Assembly (NCBI GenBank): GCA_015680685.1
Contig: MNCI01008330.1
Coordinates: forward strand, 196,047 to 260,046
Length of the DNA stretch: 64,000 nucleotides
Direction: 5' to 3'
From: Gnetum montanum
Lineage: Eukaryota > Streptophyta > Gnetopsida > Gnetales > Gnetaceae
Part shown: positions 11,250 to 24,629 of the stretch, in pieces
How the letters are laid out: each line of letters starts with the position of its first letter
Position numbering within the stretch: position 1 is the stretch's first letter
Position numbers and translations under genes: made by a program
The notes under the pieces: generated by a model
Told to the model about the DNA's origin: nothing
Database searches by the model: none
Seen by the model: only the letters and a program-made list of their open reading frames with translations

Positions 11250-12571
11250 CCCAATCTATGAATAGTTTTGGCAAAGATTACATTCTCTTATTCTCCACCA
11301 TCAATAAGAATATGAATCCACTCCTCTCTAGACAAACATCTAATGCTAATTCTAAATAGCATTTTCCTATTAGAATCTTCTACATTGACATTTTTCATAA
11401 ATGTATAAGAAGTGATTTCACTAATATTTTTTATCATAGGTGCATTAGGATTACCTTGATTTGAAGAGGATGAACCATCCTTCAATGTTTAAAGTTCTTT
11501 CCTTGTTCAAGCTTATGGCTTCTTTTATTACTATTTTTTATGACTAACTTCTTCATAATTGAAGCATTGGATTTTTCTATCATCCTTTCCCTTAAATGAA
11601 TTCTTCTTAGAAGTCTTACTAGAATCTTCCTTTCGCTTCGCTTATGTATCTTCCTTGACATTAGTCTTCTCCTTGACTTCCTTCTCTTATTTGAAAGCTT
11701 TGGAATCCTTGACCTTAGGATTAGTGTTGGGACCATCTTTAGAAAATTCATGTAGCTTTTTCTCAACCTTAATTAAGAACCACATCAAATGCATCATTCA
11801 ATGTTTATGGCTATTTCTTGTTGTTATTCCCTCCTAAGTCCACCAAGAAAATTTGAAGTTTGTTCATATTTATACCATTAAACACTAGCCTAATGAAAAG
11901 CATTACAAAGCTCTATGTAAACTTCTTTTATATTCTTATTATTTTGCCTCAAATACTTGATTCTCTAAATGACTTCTTGCCTATGCTAGGTCTTATCAAA
12001 TTTTTGTCTCATCATGTATTGCATAAGAAATCAATTTTTGATGAGGGTTCCATGATTTACCACATATGCATGGCTTTCTTTCTTCCACTAAATCTAAGTC
12101 ATACCCTCCAACTTGGTTTTAGCATATGACAATCTTTATTTCTCCCAAAGATCCTCAAGTTTAAAATACTTTTTCATAGACTTAAGCCATGAAAGAAAAT
12201 AATCTATACCTTCCATCCCATTGAATGTCTTAACTTTAACATGTAACATTCTTGCAATATGTCTAAAGGCTTTTGCAAGAGTAATCTCAATTTCCTCACA
12301 AATATGCCCTAATGTCTTGAGATAGGCCTAAGATTTCCTCCTTTTAAAATTCTTGACCCATGATGTTGATTCATAGCCCTTGAAAGATTAGGAACCTCAT
12401 CTTAAAGATCAAAAGGAATGATTCTTCCAAGCTTGGCATAGAATGATAACCATGTGATAAAGAAATCTTTAAATTCACATCTTATCTAGATCTTTTAAGT
12501 GATGGAGGCTTCACTTTCATGTCTTCCATGTCTTTAGTAAAACTTTAATGTGACTTCTTCTTAGGAGCCAT
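11250..12571 (-). pseudogene. Element A gag and protease remnant
   Basis: The minus strand reads MAPKKKSH from ATG 12571, a product similar in plan to element B gag. A basic Lys/Arg/Glu-rich region (11560-11730) and a decayed zinc knuckle (near 11530-11570; CFN then a Tyr where the second Cys belongs, and a His four residues later) follow. The protease-like end at 11485-11250 has RKMLFRI, then EEWIHILIDGGE and ENVIFAKTI, parallel to the element B motif. A PBS and LTR-like sequence follow to the right, so this is the 5' half of an element whose RT/RNaseH part is at 6150-6857. It is full of stops. Confidence 0.65.
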
Positions 12572-12975
12572 GATGCAATTAGTAAATTACCACACAACCC
12601 ACAAATAGAATATGGAAATCCATAATAAACTAGGAATACCCATAACTAATAATAGAGTACCCACAAAATTTTGGGATATGCAATAGTAGGTAAATATAAA
12701 TCTCATACCAAGAAGGCAAAATTAAATGAGAACAAGACAACCTAAGTTAGTACAAGCTAATGGGTATCACAAATGGATTGAGTTACAAATACCCAAATCA
12801 ATTAGTCTCAAAAATTGGTTAAAAGAAGACTCTCAAACCCTAAATATGAGTAGAAAAATAAACACCTAATTGAATTGCTACTCAAACAATGAATGAGAAT
12901 GATAAACCAACCATCCATTCAAGGGTTGAACTGAGAATTACATCTCCATGACTAAATTACTCCAAAGAACCCAAT

Positions 12976-12987
12976 GCTCTAATACCA
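12976..12987 (-). other. Primer binding site of element A (tRNA-iMet type)
   Basis: The minus strand reads TGGTATTAGAGC, one transition away from the canonical plant tRNA-iMet primer site TGGTATCAGAGC. It lies three bases inside the CA end of the LTR-like sequence that starts at 12991. Confidence 0.75.
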
Positions 12988-12990
12988 ATT

Positions 12991-13330
12991 TGGCATGAAC
13001 CCAAACATTCAACACACCCAATTGCTTAAGAAACTTATCAAATCAACGTTCAAAAGTAAGAATGCTTGAACAAGAAAGAAAAATTTCTTTATTGCAAACC
13101 ACAAATCAAAGGTACAATGCTGGAAATATATATACAACAATTCTTCCCTCTCCTAAACCCGATCTTACAACTATAAGATACCTCCACTTATGCTTACACA
13201 CCTCTCTCACAACTAGGTACAATAGGACACTCGACCAACAGACCTTTTCTGCCTTTCATAGGCTTACTTTAACCATTGGGTTTCCTTCCTATATGTGGGA
13301 TTTACAAAAAATTTACGTTTGTTAAATTGT
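12991..13330 (-). repeat. Element A 5' LTR (right boundary uncertain)
   Basis: The sequence to the right of the primer site ends in CA in element orientation (GGTTCATGCCA). On the minus strand it has a TATA-like TATATATA near 13120-13131 and a downstream AATAAAG (near 13092), the expected order of promoter and poly(A) signal in an LTR. No second LTR copy is present to define the outer boundary, which is placed at roughly 13330. Confidence 0.45.
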
Positions 13331-16300
13331 GAGGGGCTGGAACTTGTGCCTTGCTTGCAGGTGCAACAGGTGGTGACCTACCGTAGCCTACATTATGAGC
13401 TGAACTACAAACGTGAGAAATCATGCTTGAAGCGACTGAGTAACTGTGATTTGCATGAGCCTACACTGACTTGACTATGAAAAGATCAACTCTACTAAGA
13501 GGAAAGAATGGAGTGAGTGAGGAAACAAATACGTTCTATATTATTAGCAATAAAAAACGAAATAGTTTTGTGATTGGTTACATGGTGTAAAAACGCTCAT
13601 AATCTATAGTTCTCATTGTTTGCTCGGAGTTGGTTCATCGTAACTCTTCTTGCCTTGTCAATTTGTAAGCACCGTTACAGTTCCGATATCCTTTGTAAGC
13701 CTTGGTTTATTTTTGTTACGTTTGCTATTTTGATCTACTGGCAAGCGCACCTGGCTTACAATGCCTTCTGTCAATCTCCATCATGTTTTTGTACGCTGGT
13801 GGTCAGAAATGGGAAGTCTCTAGTTGAGTGCACCATAGTTCATAGGAAGGATGTCAATCTCCTTTCAAATACGCATCTTAAAGATGTTACTATAGTTGAT
13901 TTGTAAATTAATTAATAGGTTAGAAGTTCCAACAACATATCATAATTGGTATGTCGCAATTTGGGTCTACCACTGTCATGGCCGTTACCATCCATCAAGT
14001 TCAAATGATTTGCGTTACAGAAAAGATTTGTATTTGTTAAATGCATCGGGCATGACCACACAACATAGATGCTGATGTGCTACGTTTAATGAACACAAAC
14101 TCTCTTTCTCCCGAAATTATTACATAGAATTCGAAATTATTCAATGATATTGGAGTGACGCTTTAATATTAATTTGGCATATTTGACGCGTAATTCCAGG
14201 AATGTCAATTCATAAGCAAGCAAAAACCACAGATAGCCGATGCGTCTGAATCCACAACCTGGTACTCACTTCTGGGCCGTACGCTTGATAATAATGATTC
14301 GATGAGTGTGTGCCGGTATAACCGTGTCCATATGTACATGATTTTTGTTCTTGGCATTGTTAGCTTGATAACTCATAAGTACATTATTGCTGCAAATTCT
14401 ATGAACGTGTCATAATCAAACATACTTAAAAAATCAAGCATTATGCAAAAATTTGTAATGGTAGACAAAGGAATAATTATAGACGATAGATTTGATCACT
14501 TTTAAGCGGAATTAGGTATTTGAATTATGTTTCTCATATAGAACTTCTTAGATGTAATCATCATAAGGCCTTTAATCTAATAAAAACAACTGACTTATTA
14601 AGGTAACTAAAGGAACCTTAACAAATATTTTAATGATGTTGATGTCTCAATGTGCTTTTTGAGATTGAAGTTGTGTTTTAGAAAACTACAAGGCATATAC
14701 TCTAACCTCCTAAATATATTATTTTTGCTTAAGACAAAGAGACTTGTTGTTGTTAATTGGGTTAGAAATTCAGCCCTTCTTACTGCAAGAGAAGCCTCAT
14801 TGAAAATTTTGTATTGCAAAAGAAGGGTGTTTTCAAAAAATCCCAGTGAAGGGCATCAATGTTTCTACTATGACATGAAAAGGGTAAAATAATAATAATA
14901 ATTAATACACATCAATGCAATGTTATATTGATGTGTATGCCTATAAAATTTAGTGCATGGTGCTAGCTATGTTATTGATGAAATTTGGGGCATGGTACCA
15001 ATACAATGGATCCTATTGATGTGTGTGTCATATGATAATAATAGTGATGGTTAACAATTTTTATTGGTAATTTGATTCGTAGTTTTGCAATAAATTTTTT
15101 TGGCGGTACATTTGACATTACAACCTTATTGTTTATAATCTCTATTTTTTCATGAAAATAATTCTAATTGCACACACCTTTACAATATACATCAAGTGTA
15201 TCTTGTATAATGGGTTTATTGCTACCTCCACACTTGATTTTCATTGATGATTTCTTATGCATTGTACTAAGCTAGCTACCTTCATTTTAAGCCTATACTG
15301 AGTGCATTTTATGTTTTTTTTCTCAACCACCTCAAGAACACAATAAACCATAATGAAAAAGCAAAGTGCCAATAGTTGTTGCTTGTAATTATGACTTTAA
15401 TTTTGTAGTGCTTCACTACTATTTTGTTTCATTTTTTTATGTTTTTCTTGTTTGCTTCATTAGGGATTTTGTATCTACTCTTGAATTTCTCTTAGTTATT
15501 TGTTTTATTTTACTCATTAGTCTACCTTAGTTGTCAGGCCATCATAGATGGGATGAAGACAAATCAAGATGATGACAACTTGTTTTATTTTACTTCTTTC
15601 TATGCTACACTAGATTTCCTTTCCAATAGCTCTATTTTATAGGTCCTTTCTACTTTTATTTTCATTAAGACCTTGTTACATAGTGCTACTTTTAAGGATT
15701 TCAATTAGCTTGTCCAAATTTTAATTTATTATACTTTCTTTGCTTTAAAGAACAAAACAATGTATTCATTACTTACTTCCACCCTTCAAACCTAATTCTC
15801 ATTTCAAAGTACCATTACATTTTTCACTTTGCATTAGAAGGAGAGTATTAGGGTAGAGCTAAAATTGACCCTTCCAAGGAAAGTAGTGGAGACCATGAAC
15901 TTTTGTCCCTAGTTGATAGCATAACCCCTACCTAGTAAGGTAGATATAATATTATAAAAAATAAGTTTCATGTTTCTACAATATTGCAAACATAGTTTTT
16001 AAATGTAGATCAGATGAGAACTTACAACTAGCCCTCTATATGAGCATTTTGAACTCTTTTTCACTAAGGTTATGATACTATGATGAAGATATTTAATTTG
16101 TATTCTCTTATATAAATGTATTAAAATTTAATCATAGTACTTTTACAAAAATGAAACCCAAAACTTGCGATTTTTAAATCAAAAGTCTTACAACTAAAAA
16201 TATAATTAGGGGCATACCAACATTTTATCCTATAATCAAGGTAAAAATTTTGGACGAAATGCAGTAGCCTAAACTGGTTAAAATGCTTAGTGGTTAGGTT

Positions 16301-18040
16301 ACGGTTTTACCCTGCTTAGTACTTACATGCAGAGTGGCATGGCTACGAAATGTCTATGCTGCTTCCTGATATCACGTTCGTCTGTTTTCACCTTCGCTTG
16401 GTTGCCAGAAAATGCATCATCCTAAACAACAACGACAATCTATTTGAATGGGTAAATAAAGCACAATAGCCACCCAAAACAACACAAACACAAACACCAA
16501 CATACACTTACACGGGATATGCAATCTGGATGTACTGAACCATGTCCAGTATAATGGGTCCTCATCAGATTCCTCATCAGATTACTACCAATCTGGAACA
16601 TCATGAATAGAAATATGTACTTAAAGCAGGGTGGCAAGCATGCTTGCCCTTGATCTAACTATGTATTGATTAAAATAAGGAGACGGATCAGTCTTCAAAG
16701 AAAGTAACACATTTGCAGATTTTATATACATGCAATAGTGGATGAAGAATATATCTGATAAATTGTCATTTCTTTAATGTACTCAGACTTAAATACAGTA
16801 TTAAGTCAAAACTTTGTAGCAATTGTTTGAGCTGGAAGTGTAAGGTTGCATCATTTTCGTGATAAGGTCTTCAAGGGCGATCATGATTATATGAAAGACT
16901 TATAAAAACTTTATATGTCCTATAGCTTTTTATGCTTTCACAAGAGCGTAATTAAGCATTTCCATTTCCATTATTTTACCTATTATATATTAGAATTGAA
17001 ACTCATCCCAATCTGTCTTATATTAAAATTTCCAATCTCATTTACATATTAAAACTGATACTCATACTGATATTCTATTTCGTTAGTGGACCCTCTGAAT
17101 CTATCAAATCCGATCTAATTTTATTTGTAGAGCATGAATGTACTGGATATCATCTATCACCGTTATAATGACCATTAAGTTTTTAACAGATTTGAAAGGG
17201 CAAAACTCTGTACCGTCTGTCAGAATTCAATAATTCATTATTTACCCACCATGGCTGATATTCTTTTACGGCGATGGAAAATTACGGTACCTCATACTAA
17301 CGTTAACTTGATTAATTAAATAGTATTGAGATCACCAGAGAAGGTCCAGAATAGCCGGAAAAAGGCAGACTTTTAATTGAAAAATATATAAATATTACCC
17401 TATAAATCCAATTTTGCATCCGTACATCTAAGGATCCGACTAATATTTGTCGTTTCGGGGTACAGTGTCTCCAAAGTAACAAACTGCCTCAATCACACCG
17501 CTAACGTAATAAAGTACCTCAACCATGTTTACAATTTACTGGTTGAGAACTCAACAAATTTACCTGCTTTAGAAATGGTGAAATAGGTTTATCAGGAATG
17601 GAGAAAGAGTGGACAGCGACAGTGTTCATCTACCCACCGCAGCGTTTGAGGGAAGCCCCAAAGCGAAGATAAATACCAAATACAGACCACTAATTAAGAT
17701 CTTGCGACGGCAGATCTTGAATGATAACTTGTAATTAATAAAGACAAATTGCATAGTGCATATATATTACGTGGAAAACATCATCGAATTAAGTTGACAA
17801 CAATTCATGTTAACACAGAAGCACTCCATTATTATTATTATTATTGTCAGAGCTCAGAAATTATCGGCGACGGACGGGTGGCACGAGTGCTCTTGCATTC
17901 ACATGCGTCTGAAAACTGAAATTCAACTCCACGGCCTCTTTCCCTTCTGGTATCCTCCCATGAAAGTTTGAAGGCTTCATTTGACAAAGCAAAGGAGAAA
18001 CGAGTACGGAAGGTGCGAATCAAATCCACGACCTTGCGTA
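13331..18040. other. Intergenic DNA downstream of the GARP gene
   Basis: No coding region is supported. It holds AT-rich tracts, a short ATA microsatellite near 14887-14903 and an ATT microsatellite at 17828-17846, which probably lies in the 3' region of the GARP gene. A block at 14190-14350 resembles 23280-23440. Open stretches at 13616-13906, 14650-14892 and 16440-16637 have no recognisable domain, and none is flanked by convincing splice sites. Base composition between 16250 and 16640 and between 17600 and 17740 is a little higher in GC, but I could not build exons there. Confidence 0.5.
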
Positions 18041-19459
18041 TTATATTGAGGCGCTGCCGTCCAATTGTAAGTTACATGCCTGCAAATGTCCTACTTTAAT
18101 GAGAGAATCCAAAACTTGTTTAAAATCAAACGTCTTTACGCATAAAAACAAAACATACAGCTACGTAAAAAGCTGTTTCAGAAGCGGGCGCAGCAGGGAT
18201 GTCTGTGTCGTTATTAGGCGGCGACGGCCATTGATGTTCCCCTTGATTGCACTGCACTCAAAACAAAAGTAAAATTCCAAACCAAATTAAAACGAATATG
18301 ACATTCAGCAAGATCAGGCGCATACAGTAATAGGTATCGCTGAAACTAAGAGCGTGCATAGCTGCCATACCCGCTTCTTTGACAGAGTGTCCGTAGAAAG
18401 GTCCCACAACTGCTGAACCGGAGTCAACGGCGAAGAACTTGCAGACGTAGCTCTAATTGATGATGATTTAACTCCTGTTTCTGCTTCAGATTCTTGGCAA
18501 CTCTTTAAAATATGACTGCTGCTGCTGCTGTTTGTACTGAGACGTATGTATTCCGGCTGTCTTGTTCGAGTCTTAGATCCACTTGCACGTTCTCTTGCTT
18601 GCTTTTGCAGGCATCTTATGCTTGAACGATATTTCTGCAACAACATTTTGCAACGTTTCAAGATACTCTAAATTCACGTATATAATTTTTCTTGTTGGTA
18701 CGAATATCAACACGCAGATTAATTCCACGTAGAGGAACTGCTAGGATAAGAAAAGATAGTATGTGCAACCTGTAAATGGCTTGCTATGTGATGCCGGGTT
18801 AAACCAGGGACACCCATTAGCTTCAGAACTTTAGTGGGCATAGCATCGTGAATACCCAGCTGTTCCACTGCCTCCACAAACATCCCATGCAACTCCGGCG
18901 TCCAACAAACCTGCAAATTTCCAATTTGATTCTATGCTCCAAATTATAACCAGTCCATGATTGCAGCTGCTAAAAGTCTGAAACAAGTACACAGAAAGTA
19001 AATATATGCTTTGTCCATCAAATAAGTCCTTACTTCACCTTTCGTTTTGATGCAGCTGGATGCCGTCCACGATCGCATCTGGATGACGGTTCCCATTTCT
19101 GTATTTCATGATGATATTTGTTAGATTTCTTTCCAATACCATAATCCAACAAATAACAATTTGCAGTAATTCTAATTCTGGGATTGTTTCACCTCTGCTT
19201 GCTCTCCTTTGCTTTGAAAGTTCCTATCTTGGGCGAGCTGCTGCAGCAAGGCTTGTTCTTCTTCTGCAGTAACCTCCTGCTGCTCGCATGCGCCATCAAT
19301 AGAAAAGCTATTGAGATTCCACCCTTCATTACCGTTGCTAGACAGATACCAGAGAATTTCAGGATATGTATAGAAATACCATAAATCAAGGCCTTCATTG
19401 CCCTTGATAAAAATGTCATGGTCAAACTGCCCAAACACAGATTCGAATTCGGCTTGCAT
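18041..19459 (-). CDS. GARP/G2-like (GLK/APRR2 or ARR-B type) transcription factor, six-exon model
   Basis: Proposed exons (minus strand): 19459-19193, 19098-19039, 18910-18770, 18634-18371, 18251-18165, 18079-18041. All junctions are GT...AG and in phase 0, giving about 285 residues; an in-frame TGA lies upstream of the ATG. Exon 1 encodes an acidic, Gln/Glu-rich N-terminus. Exons 2-4 encode a basic lead-in (SKRK), then the GARP DNA-binding domain: [40 protein letters not shown], and KYR across intron 3. The SHLQKYR signature and WTPELH start place it in the nuclear GARP family. TRHxIASHLQ favours the GLK/APRR2 or type-B regulator side over KANADI, LUX or PHR. Exon 4 continues basic then Ser-rich; exon 5 has a Pro/Trp patch (QWPSPP). 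Divergent points are Cys after Val in the first helix and Gly in HGMF, where GLKs have Asp and Arg. The last two exons are less certain: unspliced, exon 4 would stop at 18314. Confidence 0.75.
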
Positions 19460-20780
19460 AGCCTTTAGTCGATGTGGATCCCAGCGAGAGGTCGAATGGC
19501 AACTTCAACCTACGCAGAGAAGGCCATTTTCATTTTGACAGAGCTCCGAAAAACTAAGGTTTCTCACAATGAGAAGCTAAGGTTTCCACTTTCCATAGCT
19601 GAAAATGAGCGAAAAGATGGTGAAAACATGGGTGGGCTGGCAAACTACAATGTGCTTCTGAATTTGGTCGATCTGCTAAGCATGTTGTTGTTCAAGTCCC
19701 AAGCTCTGCAGTTCATTGGTGCGTGCGGTACTTTTTCTTTATGCCTTGTATGAGAAGGGAACGTACCCAATGATTAGTTGCCTGTACTAATGAGCTTGTT
19801 AGGCTTGATATATCTACTATCCTGCAGTACCGTCACATTGGCTGGAATTTCACACATACACGTGGTTGAATGTCTGCTACATTTTCTAAATCCTCATTAG
19901 TTGTATAGACTCGTGTTAATTATGATTTATGAATATTCAGGAATCATGATTGAGTTGTCCAAGGAACTTTGAATACAGTGAACCGTCTGCAACTTCTGCA
20001 TACCTGATATCCTTTTTAATTCGGGGAAAATTTAATCCACCCATAATATGAAATTAAAGTAGAGACCAGATTTTAATGTGTGATATATATATGGGTAGAA
20101 ATAATTATTAGTTTAATTTAAAAATATTTTTTATATTTATTATTTTTGAAATGTATTTAAGTAAATTCTTTTTAGCATTTTTATATTGCATTAGCTGTAC
20201 TTTTTAACAAGTATTTGAAAGAACTTTGTACGCTCACCACAGATAACCTGCACTAACCTATAAAAATTGCTTCTGCTAAGAGTACCCCAGGACATGAAAG
20301 GTATAAACTTTTAAATTATTTTGAAGGTTCTGGTTTTTCCGATATCGAGCTTGAAGGCTTCTTTATCTTAAACTGCACTTTAGTTTAGTTAAGCTCATTT
20401 TAAGCGTTTTAAGCTTTACTTATTTTAGAGAACCAAATCTTCTTTATCTGACTTCTTTGGCTACTAATCTATTTTTATTTTTAATTTGTTTATTTTTAGA
20501 GACAACAAGATGCAAAGAAAGAAATTGAAGCCTTTATTCCTTTTTAAATTTTTTTAAATAAATTATATATAATAAAAAATTATTATTGTTTAGTAATAAC
20601 AAATTTTCAAAAACTTAAGCATCTTATTACTAATACATTTATATGGTTAAATGACACGTAAACAACGGCACCTTTTCCTCAAAATTTATGCTTCAATTTT
20701 TTACTTCATCATAGCTTTACTCTTTCTTATTTTACATTATGTCCGTTAAACAATCTCATAATGTCATAATGAAATTGCCT

Positions 20781-20818
20781 ACCTGCATGCCACTCAAATA
20801 CCTGCATGCCACTCAAAT
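20781..20818. repeat. 19-bp tandem duplication
   Basis: Two exact head-to-tail copies of ACCTGCATGCCACTCAAAT. The pair is bracketed by ATGTCATAATGA at 20761 and ATGTCATAATGA at 20820, hinting at replication slippage on a larger scale. Confidence 0.85.
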
Positions 20819-22882
20819 AATGTCATAATGAGTAATGATACTCACCAATTACAGTACAGAAGTGCCTTTTGTTTGCATTTATTGGCTCTCCAGCGAAAAT
20901 ATGCAGCCAAATATTTTGTTCAGCTTTCATGGTAAACCAAATTTTTTTAATGTTTTTTGGAATGCCAAATACAGTCACATCTACCAAACAATCTGTAAGG
21001 CTGCCAAGATGCACACGTGTATTAATTGTAGCAATGTTCTTCCTACCTTTGCAGCATAAAATCTACGTAATCGTGTACCTAGGAAATCTACGTGGATTAG
21101 ATTTAAACCATTGGCATGTCCATCGACGTGGATTCAATTTAAACCATGTGCATTTCTGTCTTGGTCACAGAAATATCCTTTCAACTTAGAAGTAATCATT
21201 TTCGAATAAATGACAACTATGAAAGCCCGACATTTCATGAACAAGCAAAACTCTCCATCAACTGAAAGGAAACATGAAAACAGTAGTACCAATCCCATCA
21301 TTCTAATCTCTTACATTAAAAAGATTCTTTGTCCACCAATCAGTTATCGTGATATGATGGCTGGCACTATTTGAAATGCAATGTAAAGGATTAGGTAATA
21401 TAAATGAGGTATAACTGTTCGTAAGTTAAATGGCTCGGTAAAAATGTTGTTTTTTTTTTTTTAAAAAAAGAGAGAGATACCTCAACTTGCACCAAAAACA
21501 CTCTCAGATTTTTAAGGGAACAGCTCAATCATCGAGTCACTTAGAAGTTGATCCATCGAACTAAATTCGTAATTAGTAGTTCTGTTATCGAGAATACCGA
21601 ATGAAGTTAGTTCTTATGTTGAAGATATTGAATTAAGAAATTAAGTTTAATTCGATGTATAATGAAGTTAAAACCGAAATTTATTACTCTGGCGCCAATA
21701 TATAACAAAAGCAGAGCAAAGCATCATGACGATATTTATGTATTAGGGAGGATACATAGCAAAGCAAAGCATCAAGATGGTATATTATATGGGGTAGTGA
21801 TAGATAGAAGGAGGTGTCCCTTAATAATTAGAGAAATACTATACAACCAATTAACATAACTATTTTAATGCCTTTATGCCTTTAACTTGTGAATCAAAAA
21901 TTCAGAGAATAATACAAAGATGTGTATAATATCAGTGTATGATATCTTCTGCATTGAGGCTCAAATTACTTGGCCGGCTGTGGTAGACAAAGGTACACAA
22001 AACTCTTACCTCTCTTTTGATTGAAAAGAAAAGAAAAGAAGGGTAGGTTTGGTGCATCATACATGTCTGGTATCGGGGCAGCCGCGATTGATGTAATGTT
22101 GGTACCATGAAGTTAAAATTTGCCCCATCTTGCTGTCACTTCGCAACTATCTCCCTCTGTCTCACTCCATCCATGATCCATGCATGTTTTTCATTTTTTG
22201 CACTTTAGTGCAGCAACTTTTTTGAAGAACTCCATGGTTATCTTTCCAAGCATGGCATCAGGGAAGAGGGTCGGTGCATGAACCAAAGTTTAATCCCTTT
22301 GAATGACTCTGGTTGCGCTTAAACTCACCTCTTCCAGAAGTTATGGCTTAATAAAAGCATTTTTCAAATAAACAAACTTCATAAAGTATAGACCGAAAAA
22401 TTGGCTTGGATCAAATGGGTATCTCTTTTAATAAATCGGATTGGAAAAATCTGAATAAATCCGTGTAAGAATCATATTAAAATCATCAATATTAGCAAAA
22501 TAGAGAAGTTATATTCACCATGTTGGTAGCTGCAATTTCCAATTATTTTTATCTAAGAGCTTGGAATGGAAAATCAAATATAGAAATTTTAGTTTTCTCT
22601 TGGCATCAGAATTAGTAATAAATAATATAGTAAACTTAAAAAATCAATAAAAATATAACACTACTTGTTAGATTAAATGTTCGATCCGATTTTGATTGGG
22701 CCTCAATGTTGCATTGCAATATATATTGCTATTCATCGCAAATTTCTCAAACTATGATATAAAACGATTTAAAAAATCCACCTCAGTCCAAATAGTATTG
22801 AAGGTGAGTACCATATTTTTCTTACAATATCTTACATTGGCCACATTAGGCAGAGATGAAATATCACAGTTGCAAATTTAAT

Positions 22883-22925
22883 TCATTTGTTCCAAATGTA
22901 AGATTTTTGTTCCAAATGTAAGATT
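22883..22925. repeat. Short tandem duplication
   Basis: The unit TTTGTTCCAAATGTAAGATT occurs twice in tandem with one or two differences, in AT-rich intergenic sequence. No further significance is visible. Confidence 0.7.
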
Positions 22926-23854
22926 ATTTGGTAATTTTCTTTATGATGTTTTCAAAACTCATATCATGTATATTTTTACTGTCGAGAAAAATTCTCTAAA
23001 AAATATAGAGAGTTAATAAAATTTCAGTTTCAATTTCAAAGGTCAACAATAAAGCCAATTGTAAATCCCATCGAATATCAAATCCAAACCAAGCTAATGT
23101 TACTGGTTGGGTCGAGCAGAAGAATCCTGTGTCATGGACCTCGTCTTCACCTTCAATTGATGTGGTAGAAATGTGTTTGCGGTGTCAAAAGAGGTTGGAA
23201 TTTGTTCACAGAAGAATTTGTCATGTTTCATACGTAGTTCCGTGAACTGAATCAATACATGTTATTAGGTTGTCAATATGTAAGCAAGTAAAAAGACAAA
23301 GCAACGCGCAGGCCTGAAATCACGTCAAAATTGCGGTCGTCATGTTTTTTGGCCCGAAGCTTTTTGTTGATAACCATTAAGAGAGATGACTGTGGCCCTG
23401 CCTAATCGTGTCCATACGTACATGCATGATTTTTGAATGGTAGTGGGACATTGTCTCCTGGGAGTTAGCCTTTTTGGTAAGAAAGTTTTAAGACGTCCAT
23501 TTCGTTACCGACTACTTGTTTTCATGAGCCAGATCCGTACCTTGGGAGTATTGAACACCCACAACATGGTAAACCAACATGGATTAAAATCCATGCGCCC
23601 CTTACCACTTGTGTATGCAAGCGTTTACACTGGCCATTAACATTAACGGTGGGTATTTTCAAAGTTCAATTCTTTCCCTTAAAATAAACCGTGATGGATT
23701 ACTTAGGATGGGATAATTCATTTATAAAGTTTAGCCTGGTTTTGCAAATGGCTTGCTCATTTAAAGTTGATCCTTTTCTTTCTAAAGTGTATGAATAATA
23801 ATAGTTTGTGAAATCACATTGGATTTTCACTTCTAAAGATATGCACTAACCATT

Positions 23855-23926
23855 TTCTTGTTTGCTATTATTACAAATGAATTAAGGGAATTCTTGTTTG
23901 CTATTATTACAAATGAATTAAGGGAA
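23855..23926. repeat. 36-bp perfect tandem duplication
   Basis: Two identical 36-bp units begin TTCTTGTTTGCTATT and end TTAAGGGAA. Their identity implies a recent slippage event or an assembly duplication. Confidence 0.85.
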
Positions 23927-24629
23927 TTCAACCTTAAAATTTCTTGTTATTTGCATAAGACATTATGTTGATGGATGCAGTTCAAGCAAATATTTCTTCT
24001 AAAAAGGAAAAGTTGGTAACATACTCTAGAATTTACCAGATTAAAAATTAATAGAAGTATGAGAAAATACATAGAATGTAATTTCAACAAAAGTATAAAT
24101 AGTGTTGAAATAGAAACAATAATCCAAGGCCAAAAAGCCTCTCTTTGTAAATTGTTTTGCTACCTAGTATTTGTACTTCAATTAGACAATAAAATTAATA
24201 GAAATGAAAATGCTTAATTACACCCTTGTGAGTCTACAAAGGGTCTAGGATGAAAGAAAAATAATTTGCAAGGCTTTGATATGATCATGATGGTTCTAAA
24301 ACAACTCATGAAAAAAATGACCCAAATTTAACACCTCGAACTACAATTTCTATAAGTAGTATATTTTCTTGTGCTAATAAAATATTATATGGAGTTTGGC
24401 CCTTTACCTCAAATTACACCAAGAAAAATTGTTTCTAGACATATTCCAAATGTTTCTATTGTGCTAAAGGTAAATTGGATCCCCAAGTTTCACAACTATA
24501 TAATAGAATTGGCTAAGCAAGTTTATTGTACATTTGCTTGCAAATATTCCATGCCCCAATATATACTTGTGCACACTTACTATGAACTGCACATAAAGCA
24601 TGCATACTATTTGAGTTCCTCATAGAGAT

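Larger units (their letters stand above)
19460..24620. other. Intergenic DNA upstream of the GARP gene
   Basis: The first few hundred bases should include the 5' UTR and promoter of the minus-strand GARP gene, but no single TATA box stands out. The 93-codon plus-strand open stretch at 19472-19753 overlaps that region, starts 12 bases from the GARP start codon and shows no domain, so it is not called. The rest is AT-rich, with short tandem duplications (listed separately) and a 5' flank block at 23280-23440 that resembles 14190-14350. No gene is supported. Confidence 0.5.

Noticed and set aside
13616-13906. 96-codon plus-strand open frame
   Set aside because: No domain, no neighbours, and composition like the surrounding intergenic DNA.
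14607-14892. Overlapping open frames on both strands
   Set aside because: Open on both strands because of low stop density; neither resembles a known family.
19472-19753. 93-codon plus-strand open frame next to the GARP start
   Set aside because: It is antisense to the expected 5' UTR and promoter of the GARP gene, has no domain and no splice or promoter context of its own.
22191-22289. Minus-strand 33-codon stretch with a protein-like look (DAMLGKITMEFFKKV)
   Set aside because: An in-frame stop lies directly upstream, there is no convincing acceptor, and the length is within chance. It might be a lone terminal exon, but nothing supports it.
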